DNA from: Anaerolineae bacterium
Lineage (GTDB): Bacteria > Chloroflexota > Anaerolineae > Aggregatilineales > J027
Direction: 5' to 3'
DNA: 64,000 nt
NCBI GenBank assembly: GCA_021463865.1
Contig: JAJTXY010000016.1
Location: 26,796-90,795 of the forward strand
In this document: positions 19,943 to 28,937 of the stretch, one piece after another
Position numbering within the stretch: position 1 is the first letter of the stretch
Layout: each line of letters opens with the position of its first letter
Translations under genes and position numbers: made by a program
Notes under the pieces: generated by a model
The model's database searches: none
The model's input: only the letters and a program-made list of their open reading frames with translations
Told to the model about the DNA's origin: nothing

Positions 19943-20476
19943 TTAACTGTACCATGCAGGTTGCAGAAATGGCGCAAGGGCCATTCTGATAAGTGCCTCA
20001 TATGCTTCTTGGCGCGAACTTAAGCCGTTGGTCAAGATACCAATCGCACCCTCGGCTTGTTTAGTGTTGTTCTGACCTGTCAGTTGATCCATTGCCGTAC
20101 CAAGCTCAACGCCTTCTCGGATGAGTTCGGCAACGCTGTCGGGCAGGCGGATACACGAACTTCCGCCAATGCCGATCCGTCCTTGATGGTCAACAATGGC
20201 ACACCACGCACAGGTCATCATGCCAAATTCGGTTTCTTGAACGCCCCCCTCTAATCCGATACCCATTTCGGCTTGGGTCGCGTGCATTGCGGCGGTGGCT
20301 CGATTGAATGCTCCCCGGCGAGTTTCTTCATCGCCAATCGGCATGACCCGCACATTAGATTCCACCGAAATCGGTATAAACTCAGCCTGTGGATAGAGGG
20401 CTGACAGGACACGCTGGCTTGCGTTACACTTAACCGGATTTGTTGACCCAATGGCGATACGCGCAATATGCATCAT
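19943..20476 (-). CDS. yjjX: DUF84 / YjjX-like inosine-xanthosine triphosphatase
   Basis: IAIGSTNPVKCNA, MPIGDEETRRGAFNRATAA, GIGLEGGV, DQLTGQNNTKQAEGAIGILTNGL. Confidence 0.85.
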   Translation of the reverse strand: MMHIARIAIGSTNPVKCNASQRVLSALYPQAEFIPISVESNVRVMPIGDEETRRGAFNRATAAMHATQAEMGIGLEGGVQETEFGMMTCAWCAIVDHQGRIGIGGSSCIRLPDSVAELIREGVELGTAMDQLTGQNNTKQAEGAIGILTNGLSSRQEAYEALIRMALAPFLQPAWYS

Positions 20477-20600
20477 TTTTTGGACGTTAAAATAGAATTA
20501 TACGATTGTGGGGCATTGTAGCATCAGGTTAAAGAAAACACCAATTATCTGATTTGTCCGATTTTGTCCATTTGTTACTTGTTATGAAGCAGGACCGTTT

Positions 20601-22328
20601 ATGACGATTGATACATTCACCACCGCCGCTTTAGCAGACGAATTTAATGAACTGTTGGTGGGCGGGCGGGTCCAAGATACAGTGCAGCTTGACCATGATA
20701 CGTTTGGGTTGGAAATTTACATTAACCGCGAACGGCGCTATTTGCTGTTGTGTGCTGAAACCACCGCTCCACGTGCGCTGATTACACCGGAAAAATTGCG
20801 GCGGGGGGTGATGTCGCCATCTACAATGGGTTTACTCATTCGCAATCGCTTAGAGGGTATGAAACTCATCGCGGTACGTCAACCGGCATGGGAACGGGTG
20901 CTGATCTTTGATTTTCTGGATGAGACAGGCGAAGTCCAGTTGATTCTGGAAATGATTGAACGGCGGGCGAATTTGCTGCTGGTCGAAAATGACATCATCG
21001 CGGATTGTGTGCGGCGCGTCGGGGCGGACGAAAATCGCTATCGGGTCAGTTTACCCAAACATCCCTATGTGCCGCCGCCGCCGATGGAAGGTAAGACCCA
21101 TCCGGCTGATCTTAATCCCAAAGTGCTCAATACCTTACTCATGCGTGAACCCGATCAAAAAGCATGGTCGGTGCTGGTCAAAAACGTGTATGGATTTAGC
21201 CCGTTCCTTGCCAAAGAAGCCATTTTCCGCGCTTATGGTCGGGTAGATATGCGGGCCTCAGAAGTTAACCCCTATGGTCTGGATGCGGCGTGTGGGTCGT
21301 TTTTGCGCTCACTGCTGCGGAATGAATGGCAACCGGGGGTAGCAGTTGGTGAAGATGGGCAGGTTTTGGGTGTGGCGGCCTATCCCCTGACCCATCTCGG
21401 CGAGTGGGAAACAATGCCGTCCATCAGCGAAGCCCTCAGTTCGTATTATGGGCGATTGGAAGGCGGGGCAGTGTATGAGGCGGCACGCGAACCCATCCGG
21501 CTGCAAATCCAGAACGCGCAAAAGAAACTGGAACGTAAGTTGGGGTCGCTGAAAAAATCACTGGTGGAACGGGCCGATGTTGAACATTTGCGGATGGCAG
21601 GTGAATTGCTGCTGGCCTATCAATACAATATCCAAAAGGGACAAACGCTGTTTGAGGCCGAATATGAAGTAGACGCCCCCCCGCTGAAAATCAAACTTAA
21701 TCCGGATTTGTCGCCACTGGATAACGCCAAAGCCTATTTTGAGAAATATGAAAAGGCCAAGCGTGGACGCCAGCAAGTGCCGGAGTATATCGCACAGGTG
21801 GAACACGAAATCGAATTCCTTGACCAATTGGCGACTGACCTTGATTTGGCGGAAAACTGGCAGGATATTGGCGAAGTGCAAGAAACGCTCATGAAAAAAG
21901 GATTCTGGCAGGGGAAAAAAGTCCAGCATCCCAAAGGGGGGCAATCCGGGCCACTGCGCTATGTCACACCCGACGGCTTTGTGATCTGGATTGGGCGGAA
22001 TGCGCGGCAAAATGAAGATGTGACCTTTAAAAAAGGCGAGGATGTGGATATTTGGATGCACGCACGCGGCGTTCCGGGTTCGCATGTGGTCATCAAAACG
22101 AATGGGCGAAAAGTGCCGCAGGCAGTTTTGGAACAGGCCGCCCGATTTGCCGCCTATTACAGCAAACTCCGCAGTGAGGAAAAAGTGGACATCATCACGG
22201 CGGAGCGTCGGCAAGTCCGCAAATTAAAGGGTGGGCATCCCGGTCAGGTGTTGGTGCGCGAGGAATTGGGGAATCTGCGGGTTAAGCCGATGGCTGTGCC
22301 GGAAAAAAAGGACAAGGGCGAGTTCTGA
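20601..22328 (+). CDS. rqcH: RqcH/NFACT family protein (fibronectin-binding-protein-A-like, ribosome quality control)
   Basis: NFACT-N sequence and NFACT-R domain (GFVIWIGRNARQNEDVTFKKGEDVDIWMHARGVPGSHVVIK). Confidence 0.9.
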   Translation: MTIDTFTTAALADEFNELLVGGRVQDTVQLDHDTFGLEIYINRERRYLLLCAETTAPRALITPEKLRRGVMSPSTMGLLIRNRLEGMKLIAVRQPAWERVLIFDFLDETGEVQLILEMIERRANLLLVENDIIADCVRRVGADENRYRVSLPKHPYVPPPPMEGKTHPADLNPKVLNTLLMREPDQKAWSVLVKNVYGFSPFLAKEAIFRAYGRVDMRASEVNPYGLDAACGSFLRSLLRNEWQPGVAVGEDGQVLGVAAYPLTHLGEWETMPSISEALSSYYGRLEGGAVYEAAREPIRLQIQNAQKKLERKLGSLKKSLVERADVEHLRMAGELLLAYQYNIQKGQTLFEAEYEVDAPPLKIKLNPDLSPLDNAKAYFEKYEKAKRGRQQVPEYIAQVEHEIEFLDQLATDLDLAENWQDIGEVQETLMKKGFWQGKKVQHPKGGQSGPLRYVTPDGFVIWIGRNARQNEDVTFKKGEDVDIWMHARGVPGSHVVIKTNGRKVPQAVLEQAARFAAYYSKLRSEEKVDIITAERRQVRKLKGGHPGQVLVREELGNLRVKPMAVPEKKDKGEF

Positions 22329-22338
22329 TTTATTCCCA

Positions 22339-22359
22339 CACGGGGCTAAAGCCGCCGTG
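22339..22359. repeat. Nested palindrome CACGG-GGCTAAAGCC-G-CCGTG between convergent genes
   Basis: Stem CACGG/CCGTG enclosing GGCT/AGCC; second GGCTAAA just downstream. Confidence 0.4.
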
Positions 22360-22405
22360 CTGAATTTAGGCTAAAAAGGAAGGTTAGGGGGTGTATCAAA
22401 ATTGC

Positions 22406-22996
22406 TCATTCTTGGAGCACAATATCCAGACTGCGTAAGAGGGAAATCGCTTCGGGGAGGGAGAATTTGGTCTTTTTGAGGGTGTTGGCGGTGGCATCAA
22501 TTGTGTAGTTGGACGCGCCCGTGAAATCGGCTTTGGTCAGGTCGGTATGCAAAAAGCGGCTGTCGGCAAAATCGGTGTCGGTGCAATTGGCCTCAGTCAA
22601 AATGGTATCGGCAAAATCTACCTCATGGGCAAGGCATTTTCGCATGACGACCCGCTGCAATTTGATGGCGCGGAAATTGGAATAACTGAGGTTGCATTCG
22701 ACAAAACTGACGGAACTCATGGCCTCCCACACGGCCTCGACCCACACAATGCCAATCATTTTGCAGCGTTCAAACTGGACTTTGGTAAATGAACTCCCCT
22801 TGACCGTGACCAGACTCAAATCACAATCTACGAAGTGGCAGTCAATGAATTTGCAGTTTTGCAAATGGGCCTCGGTGAATGAGCAGGCAGTGAAGGTGCA
22901 GTCTTGAAAGGTGATACGCTGGACGGTTTCGTTGACAAAAGTCTCTTTGCGAAATGTCCGGTCAAAATATTCGGATTGCTCAGACAATTGGCTCAT
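22406..22996 (-). CDS. Pentapeptide-repeat protein
   Basis: Repeated A(D/N)LxF-like coils: ITFQDCTFTACSFTEAHLQNCKFIDCHFVDCDLSLVTV; VDFADTILTEANCTDTDFADSRFLHTDLTKADF. Confidence 0.8.
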   Translation of the reverse strand: MSQLSEQSEYFDRTFRKETFVNETVQRITFQDCTFTACSFTEAHLQNCKFIDCHFVDCDLSLVTVKGSSFTKVQFERCKMIGIVWVEAVWEAMSSVSFVECNLSYSNFRAIKLQRVVMRKCLAHEVDFADTILTEANCTDTDFADSRFLHTDLTKADFTGASNYTIDATANTLKKTKFSLPEAISLLRSLDIVLQE

Positions 22997-23321
22997 CAGG
23001 GGTGTCGTCCTCATCATCATAATCATCAGGAAATTGGATGGCGGGTTCGTCAATTAGCGGCGGGGTTTCATCTTCGGCTAAAAGGGCCATTGCTTCGGCT
23101 TCGTAGGAGGTGGGAACGAGGACACGAATTGCGCCAATGCCAATCGTAATGCCCATCGCACGCGCCGCACCGTCCTGTTGGATAAATACCGGGATTTCGG
23201 CTGTCCGCAAGAGACCCGCGATTACTTCCGCCTCAAAAGAACTGGTGCAATCCGCGATCACCGACCATGATTTTTGGGGTGGTTGACGACGGGGGTGTAG
23301 AAATCGCATTTTAATGACCAT
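22980..23321 (-). CDS. Small DUF2007-like protein
   Basis: WSVIADCTSSFEAEVIAGLLRTAEIPVFIQQDGA...RVLVPTSYEAEAMALL pattern; acidic tail. Confidence 0.6.
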   Translation of the reverse strand: MVIKMRFLHPRRQPPQKSWSVIADCTSSFEAEVIAGLLRTAEIPVFIQQDGAARAMGITIGIGAIRVLVPTSYEAEAMALLAEDETPPLIDEPAIQFPDDYDDEDDTPDEPIV

Positions 23322-24327
23322 CCCCATAACAGGGCAACATGACGGTGAAGGTTGTGCCTTGATTGACCTGACTCTCCACCCAAATGCGTCCGCCGTGCTG
23401 TTCGACAATGCTCTGGACAATCGAAAGCCCCAAGCCCGTGCCTACCGTTTCGCTAACAACATTGCTGGCGCGGTAGAACTTGCTGAAGATATAGGGTTGA
23501 TCTTCGGGCAGCACCCCAATGCCAGTGTCCGACACAATCAATAATACAAAGTCGCTTTCTGAGGTGAGTTCCACGGTGATGCGTCCACCCGCCGGAGTGT
23601 ATTTAATGGCGTTATCGAGGAGTTGATGGACGAGTTGGCGTAGCTGGATGGGGTTGCCCAGCACAAAAGGTAATTTTTCGGGTGCGTAAAATTCGACCTG
23701 CTGATATTTCTCGTTGATTTGCTGGTGCAATCCTTCCAACGCATATTGCACCATCATCTGCATTTGTACGGCTTTGCGATCTGTCTCCAAGACCGCGCCG
23801 ACCTTTTCGAGTTCCTGCAAATTATTGAGGAGGGCGGTGATGGAATGCACGCTGAAAATGATACGTCCGATGAAATTGCGCTGTTGGTCATTCAGCGGCC
23901 CCATACGCTCCAATAACTCGATGTAGCCGATGATGGCGGTCAGGGGTGAACGCACATCGCGGGTGACGGCGCCAACAAATTCATTACGCAGGCGGCTGAG
24001 TTCTTTGAGGTTGGTGATGTCTTGCATCATAACCAACGACCCCACCCCCGGTAATTCCACCCTCTCAGCGCTGTAGACCTGATTGCGCTCGGTGAAATTG
24101 ATCTCACGGCGGGTATGTTGCCCTTCGCCTTCGGTTAGGAGCGCCAAAATATCGGGGTTCTTGATGATGCGGCGGAGGGCTTGACCGATGGTAGAAGCGC
24201 TGCCCAGTCCAAATAGATGGGAGGCGGCTTGATTGCAGAACAAAATATGCTCGTGATGGTCAATGGCAATCACGGGGGTATTCACATTTTGAAGCAAGAT
24301 GTCTAGTGCGTTAATCGTGCCCACCAT
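23311..24327 (-). CDS. PAS-containing sensor histidine kinase
   Basis: PAS-like N-terminus; HisKA region RNEFVGAVTRDVRSPLTAIIGYIELL; HATPase N/G boxes (LLDNAIKYTPAGGRITVEL, VSDTGIGVLPEDQPYIF, GTGLGLSIVQSIVEQHGG). Confidence 0.9.
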   Translation of the reverse strand: MVGTINALDILLQNVNTPVIAIDHHEHILFCNQAASHLFGLGSASTIGQALRRIIKNPDILALLTEGEGQHTRREINFTERNQVYSAERVELPGVGSLVMMQDITNLKELSRLRNEFVGAVTRDVRSPLTAIIGYIELLERMGPLNDQQRNFIGRIIFSVHSITALLNNLQELEKVGAVLETDRKAVQMQMMVQYALEGLHQQINEKYQQVEFYAPEKLPFVLGNPIQLRQLVHQLLDNAIKYTPAGGRITVELTSESDFVLLIVSDTGIGVLPEDQPYIFSKFYRASNVVSETVGTGLGLSIVQSIVEQHGGRIWVESQVNQGTTFTVMLPCYGDGH

Positions 24328-24359
24328 TTAAAACAAGCTGTTCCTTCCAATAGCCGCCC

Positions 24360-25520
24360 TCATAAGGGTGTGGAGTCGGTAGAGGTTAACTGCCCAATCA
24401 ACGCACGCATCTGCTCGGCTTTTTGTGTCAAATCCAACAATTGAGTCGAAAGTTGGGGCGATAGTTTAGGGATATTGGCAAGGTTGGCAAGCGTTTCCTG
24501 CATTTGACCTAAGGGGACAAATACCCCACTCGAGATCTTCTGATCACGTAGTTTTAGGGTGTTATACGCAGCTTCGAGGCTTTTGGCACGCTGCTCCAAT
24601 GCGTTGAACAGGCGGGCGTTGACAATGGCAATCGCGGCGTAATCGGCCAATGTGTTAATGACTTCACCGAGACGGTCTTCAAAGCCCTTTTTGCGGCGAT
24701 GATTACCGACTGTTAACACCCCAATCGCTTTGCCATTGACCACCATCGGGGCATAGACTGTTGCCAGAATATCGCGGGAGAGCTTAAAGCGCTTCAATCC
24801 ATCGCCTTCGACAACAAGCGGTTGCTGGCTGGTCATCACCAATTTCGCCAATTCATCACGCATGGGTTCGCCCAATTTTTCCTGCATGACCAGCGTCAAA
24901 TTTTTGCCTGCACGTAGAATCAAATCCGTCGAATTAGGTTCTTGAAGCAGGAGGGTCGCGTAATCCGCCCCACTGACGGCTAATGCACCCGCCAGCACTG
25001 CATCAAACATCCCATCAAGGCCACGCATGGCGGTGAGGGTTTGGCCCAATGTGGCGAGGGTGGTCAATTCTTTGATACGGGCTTCGAGTTCGATATTGCT
25101 CTTGCGGAGTTGTTCGGTGAGGCCGTCGCGTTCTTTACGCAGGCGTACATCGGCAAGCGCCCGTTGCACCACCGACATCATCTCGGCTTCGCGGATGGGT
25201 TTGGTGATGTAATCGGTTGCGCCAAAACGGAACGCTTCAATCGCGTCTTTTTCACTACCACGCTTGACCCCCACGATAATCGGCCCGATATATTGGCGGG
25301 ATTTGATCGCCACCAACATATCTTTGCCGGTGAGACCCGGCATGACCAAATCTATATAGATCAGGTCGGGTTTGCGCTTTTCAACCATCGCCACGCCTTC
25401 CACCCCATCACGCGCCTCTAATACCTCGTACTGGGTGGGGCGAAAAATCTGGTCTTTTAGGAGGTCACGTACTTCAACGTCGTCATCTACGATTAAGACC
25501 CGTTCCATTTGTTTTGTCAT
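24360..25520 (-). CDS. Response regulator receiver domain fused to a GAF domain
   Basis: VLIVDDDVEVRDLL, LIYIDLVMPGLTGKDML, then GAF (GLDGMFDAVLAGALAVSGADYATLLLQE...YAPMVVNGKAIGVLTVGNH). Confidence 0.85.
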   Translation of the reverse strand: MTKQMERVLIVDDDVEVRDLLKDQIFRPTQYEVLEARDGVEGVAMVEKRKPDLIYIDLVMPGLTGKDMLVAIKSRQYIGPIIVGVKRGSEKDAIEAFRFGATDYITKPIREAEMMSVVQRALADVRLRKERDGLTEQLRKSNIELEARIKELTTLATLGQTLTAMRGLDGMFDAVLAGALAVSGADYATLLLQEPNSTDLILRAGKNLTLVMQEKLGEPMRDELAKLVMTSQQPLVVEGDGLKRFKLSRDILATVYAPMVVNGKAIGVLTVGNHRRKKGFEDRLGEVINTLADYAAIAIVNARLFNALEQRAKSLEAAYNTLKLRDQKISSGVFVPLGQMQETLANLANIPKLSPQLSTQLLDLTQKAEQMRALIGQLTSTDSTPL

Positions 25521-25566
25521 AAAAACTTATCCATAAAGATTCACATTATTCAAATTTTAAGTCGGT

Positions 25567-25593
25567 AGGGAGGGACATTTTACGTCCCTCCCT
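25567..25593. other. 10-bp perfect-stem hairpin between the ndk and receiver-GAF genes
   Basis: AGGGAGGGAC-ATTTTAC-GTCCCTCCCT; no clean T-tract on either strand. Confidence 0.5.
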
Positions 25594-25600
25594 CGAAAAA

Positions 25601-26050
25601 TTATTCAAAAATCCAGCGTTCGGTGTCGCGCGTCCAGTTGATCAATTCGGCATCGCTAAAGAACAACGCCACTTCACGGGCAGCAGCGGCTTGACCATCC
25701 GAGCCATGTACCAGATTGCGGCCAATTTCCATGCCCAGATCGCCACGAATGGTCCCGGGTGCTGCTTCGACTGGGTTGGTTTTGCCAATCGTGCCACGTG
25801 CCGCTTCAATGGCGTTTTTGCCTTCCAGCGCAATCACGACCACCGGGCCACTGATAATGTAGCTGACGAGGCTTTCATAAAATTTCTTGCCCACATGCTC
25901 AGCATAATGCTTTTCAGCTAATTCACGGCTAATTTGAATAAATTTCATCCCGGCAATACGCAGACCACGTGCCTCGAAGCGGCGGATAATTTCCCCGGCT
26001 AGACCGCGCTGTACGGCATCGGGTTTGACGATAATCAGTGTACGTTCCAA
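25601..26050 (-). CDS. ndk: Nucleoside diphosphate kinase
   Basis: MERTLIIVKPDAVQRGLAGEIIRRFE; catalytic-His motif GRNLVHGSDGQAAAAREVALFF. Confidence 0.97.
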   Translation of the reverse strand: MERTLIIVKPDAVQRGLAGEIIRRFEARGLRIAGMKFIQISRELAEKHYAEHVGKKFYESLVSYIISGPVVVIALEGKNAIEAARGTIGKTNPVEAAPGTIRGDLGMEIGRNLVHGSDGQAAAAREVALFFSDAELINWTRDTERWIFE

Positions 26051-26185
26051 CGTTTGAATCTCCCTGTTGGTAAAAACATTGCCTACTCAAAACGGGCAAT
26101 TCTGAAACTTACCTATAAGCATAGCATGTTTCGGGGTCGTCGGACAGTGCGGCCTTAAAAACCCTGAAAATACTAGAAAACAAAA

Positions 26186-26207
26186 AGCGGGCTATAAAAA
26201 ACCCGCT
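26186..26207 (-). terminator. Rho-independent terminator of the TPR gene
   Basis: Minus strand AGCGGG-TTTTTTATAG-CCCGCT followed by TTTTTGTTTT. Confidence 0.75.
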
Positions 26208-26234
26208 GTGATCGCAGAAAACCGCGCTGGCGAA

Positions 26235-28868
26235 TTAGAGTTGGTTCAGAGCACCACGATAGGTGTCGAGTGCTTCCTGTAAACGGCCCTGTCGCATATA
26301 GGTATCGCCCAACAGACGGCGCACCTTTGGGTTTTGCGGCTGGCGGGTGGAGAGTCGGGACAGATCGTCGGCAACCACTTCGAGCGCCGCCGAGGATTCG
26401 ACCAACGTCTCGTAATGGTCAAGACTCGCCCCTACGTTCCCAGCTTTCTCCAATTCACGGGCCAAATTCAGCCGTGTAAGGTGATCGCTCGGATTTTGTT
26501 CCAGCGTGGCTTGGTATTGTGCAAACCCAGCCGGAACGAGGGCGGGCGACGATGGCGGTGGCACAGGTTGGGCCACTTGGCGTGAACTGGCAGCCGGGGC
26601 AACCACAGGCGTAGGTGATGGCGGCGGTGCCATTGGCGGCACGCTGGGCATGGGTGGAGGTGTCATCACCACAGGCGGTTGTTGATAGACAGGCTGGGCG
26701 GGTGCGACATAGACAGGCGCAGGGGGTGTTTCGACCACAGGTGCTTGATACCATGACGGCAGACCACCTTCTTGGGCAGCCGGGAGATGTTCTTCTACCT
26801 CAGCCGAGGCTTCGGATGGGGTCTGAGCAAGGAACGCGGGTTCGGGCTGCGACGAGGTGGCTTCCGGCGTCAACTGTGAATAGTCAAATGCTTCGGCTTC
26901 AGACGGGGCATTTTCCGCCACAAAACTCAGCGGATCCATGACGGGTTCGCTTAACCAATCCGGGGTGGCAACTTCTGAAATCGCTTCTGGTTCGACTACT
27001 TGCGAGCCAATCAACCATTCCGGCAAATCACTGTCGGTGGGAACGACTTGACTGCTCATTTCTTGCAGCCAGTCGGGTAAATCAGTCGGCTCAGACGCGA
27101 TAATTTCGGTTTCAATGGGTACTTCAAACATGCTGATGTCGAATTCCGGTAGGGCTTCGGTTTGAACCATTTCTGGCATGATCTCCTCGACTTTGGAGAC
27201 TGCCTCGGCGTACCAATCTGGTTCGGCGGGTGGGGTTAGACTTTCATGCTGTAAGGCATATTCTTCATCGAGTGCAGCCGCCCAATCATCCCCACTTTGA
27301 GCATAACCCGCAATAAAATCCGAAGCCGACAGAATCTCATCTTGCATTGGTGCGAAACTGGTGGTGTCTTCGAGGGTAAATTCGGGTAGTTCGATTTCGG
27401 GCAATTCTTGCACAATCGGGCTTTCCGACAGCCAATCTGGTAAATCGGTTGGGGCTGGCGGCGGCAAAATCTCATCAATCAGGGCCGGGAAAGTATCTTC
27501 TGTCACCGGAGCCGCTTCGAGGTCGGAAGGCATTTGAGCAGCCAACCAGTCTGGGATTTGGCCGGGGGCAATTTCGTCACTCTCGACGGGATGAGTGGCC
27601 TCAAATTCGTCATTCAAAGGGGTAAGGGCGGCTAAAGATTCAGCCTTCTTCATCAGCCATGCCAATTCAGCTTCGGGGGTAATCGTGCCGTGTGCCTGCG
27701 CTTCGGCGATTTGCTCATCCGTTAACCCCTCAATGGAAGTGATCATGTGCGGGGTGGTCGGGGTAGGTTCGGGCGCGGCTTCATAACTGAGATCAAAGCC
27801 GGGGATGTCATCCGCAGCCATGCTGCTTAGGAAGTCGGGTACCCCTGCGCTCTGATCGCCTGCCAAGTCGCTCAACCACGACAAGGACGAAGTATCCTCG
27901 CTGAGTTCAGGCGCGGATTCGGGCAGTGGCGTGGATGGCACGGGTGGTTGATAGGATTCGGTACTGGCAAATGACTGTCCAGAAGTGGTCTCAAAGGGCG
28001 AATACGGGACATAACCCGGTTCGTCAATGACCACGCTGTTGGGATCAATTTCAGGGATTTCATAGTCGGCTGCCGTCATAAACTCATTGGGGTCTGCTCC
28101 CTGACGCGCCGCCAAACTTTCTAGCCATGCCATCGGGTCAACATCTACCGGAATTTCGCCATCTTGGGGCACCCATGCTGCGGCTGGTGTTTCAAAACTG
28201 AACTCCGGCTGTTCGGCGGGAACTTCGTAGGGTTGCGTTGCCGATGTTTCCAATGTGGCTGGTTCTTCAACTGGATGACTTGGCCCAGCGGCAGCAGATA
28301 ATGGGCGGCTGAATTTTTCGGAGGGGACATAGCCGGGTTCATCAATGACCACGCTGTTGGGGTCAATTTCGGGAATTTCATAGTTAGCCGCCGTGGTGAA
28401 TTCGTTGGGATTCGCTCCTTGACGCGCGGCGAGACTTTCCAACCACGCCATCGGATCCATGCCACCGAGGGGATCATTGGCATCAAGGGCTGCTGAAGCC
28501 ACTGGTTCGATGGGGGGTGGTTCTTGGAATGAATAGTCCATCATCGTCGGCTGTTCGGCATAGCTGTAGTCGTAAGCTGGAGCCTCTACAGGTAGTGTAG
28601 GTGAGACCTCGATAGGCTCGGTAGCCTGCGGGGGTTCTTCGACGGGACGGCTTGGGCCAGCGGCGGCGGATAATGGACGGCTGAATTTTTCGGAGGGGAC
28701 ATAGCCGGGTTCATCAATGACCACGCTGTTGGGGTCAATTTCGGGCACCGACATATCCGCTGTGGTCATAAATTCTTGCGGATTTGCGCCCTGTCGTGCC
28801 GCAAGGCTCTCCAACCAACGCATTTGCTCTTCAAGTGTCATGTTCTCAAAATCTGGCATGTCGCCCAT
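26235..28868 (-). CDS. Large acidic protein with internal repeats, DWL-type motifs and C-terminal TPR
   Basis: Three copies of WLESLAARQGA(N/D)P..EIDPNSVVIDEPGYVP; multiple PDWL motifs; TPR-like C-terminus (NPSDHLTRLNLARELEKAGNVGASLDHYETLV, VRRLLGDTYMRQGRLQEALDTYRGAL). Confidence 0.75.
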   Translation of the reverse strand: MGDMPDFENMTLEEQMRWLESLAARQGANPQEFMTTADMSVPEIDPNSVVIDEPGYVPSEKFSRPLSAAAGPSRPVEEPPQATEPIEVSPTLPVEAPAYDYSYAEQPTMMDYSFQEPPPIEPVASAALDANDPLGGMDPMAWLESLAARQGANPNEFTTAANYEIPEIDPNSVVIDEPGYVPSEKFSRPLSAAAGPSHPVEEPATLETSATQPYEVPAEQPEFSFETPAAAWVPQDGEIPVDVDPMAWLESLAARQGADPNEFMTAADYEIPEIDPNSVVIDEPGYVPYSPFETTSGQSFASTESYQPPVPSTPLPESAPELSEDTSSLSWLSDLAGDQSAGVPDFLSSMAADDIPGFDLSYEAAPEPTPTTPHMITSIEGLTDEQIAEAQAHGTITPEAELAWLMKKAESLAALTPLNDEFEATHPVESDEIAPGQIPDWLAAQMPSDLEAAPVTEDTFPALIDEILPPPAPTDLPDWLSESPIVQELPEIELPEFTLEDTTSFAPMQDEILSASDFIAGYAQSGDDWAAALDEEYALQHESLTPPAEPDWYAEAVSKVEEIMPEMVQTEALPEFDISMFEVPIETEIIASEPTDLPDWLQEMSSQVVPTDSDLPEWLIGSQVVEPEAISEVATPDWLSEPVMDPLSFVAENAPSEAEAFDYSQLTPEATSSQPEPAFLAQTPSEASAEVEEHLPAAQEGGLPSWYQAPVVETPPAPVYVAPAQPVYQQPPVVMTPPPMPSVPPMAPPPSPTPVVAPAASSRQVAQPVPPPSSPALVPAGFAQYQATLEQNPSDHLTRLNLARELEKAGNVGASLDHYETLVESSAALEVVADDLSRLSTRQPQNPKVRRLLGDTYMRQGRLQEALDTYRGALNQL

Positions 28869-28937
28869 GACGGACTATCCTCCTTATGGTTGGCTGGTGT
28901 AATGAGAGGCCAACACGAGATACAAAAAACACAAAAA

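Noticed and set aside
21558-22214. 218-aa minus-strand ORF
   Set aside because: Antisense to the RqcH/NFACT coding region; no motif.
25567-25593. Strong hairpin considered as an intrinsic terminator for ndk
   Set aside because: No T-tract follows the stem on either strand; kept only as an unclassified hairpin.
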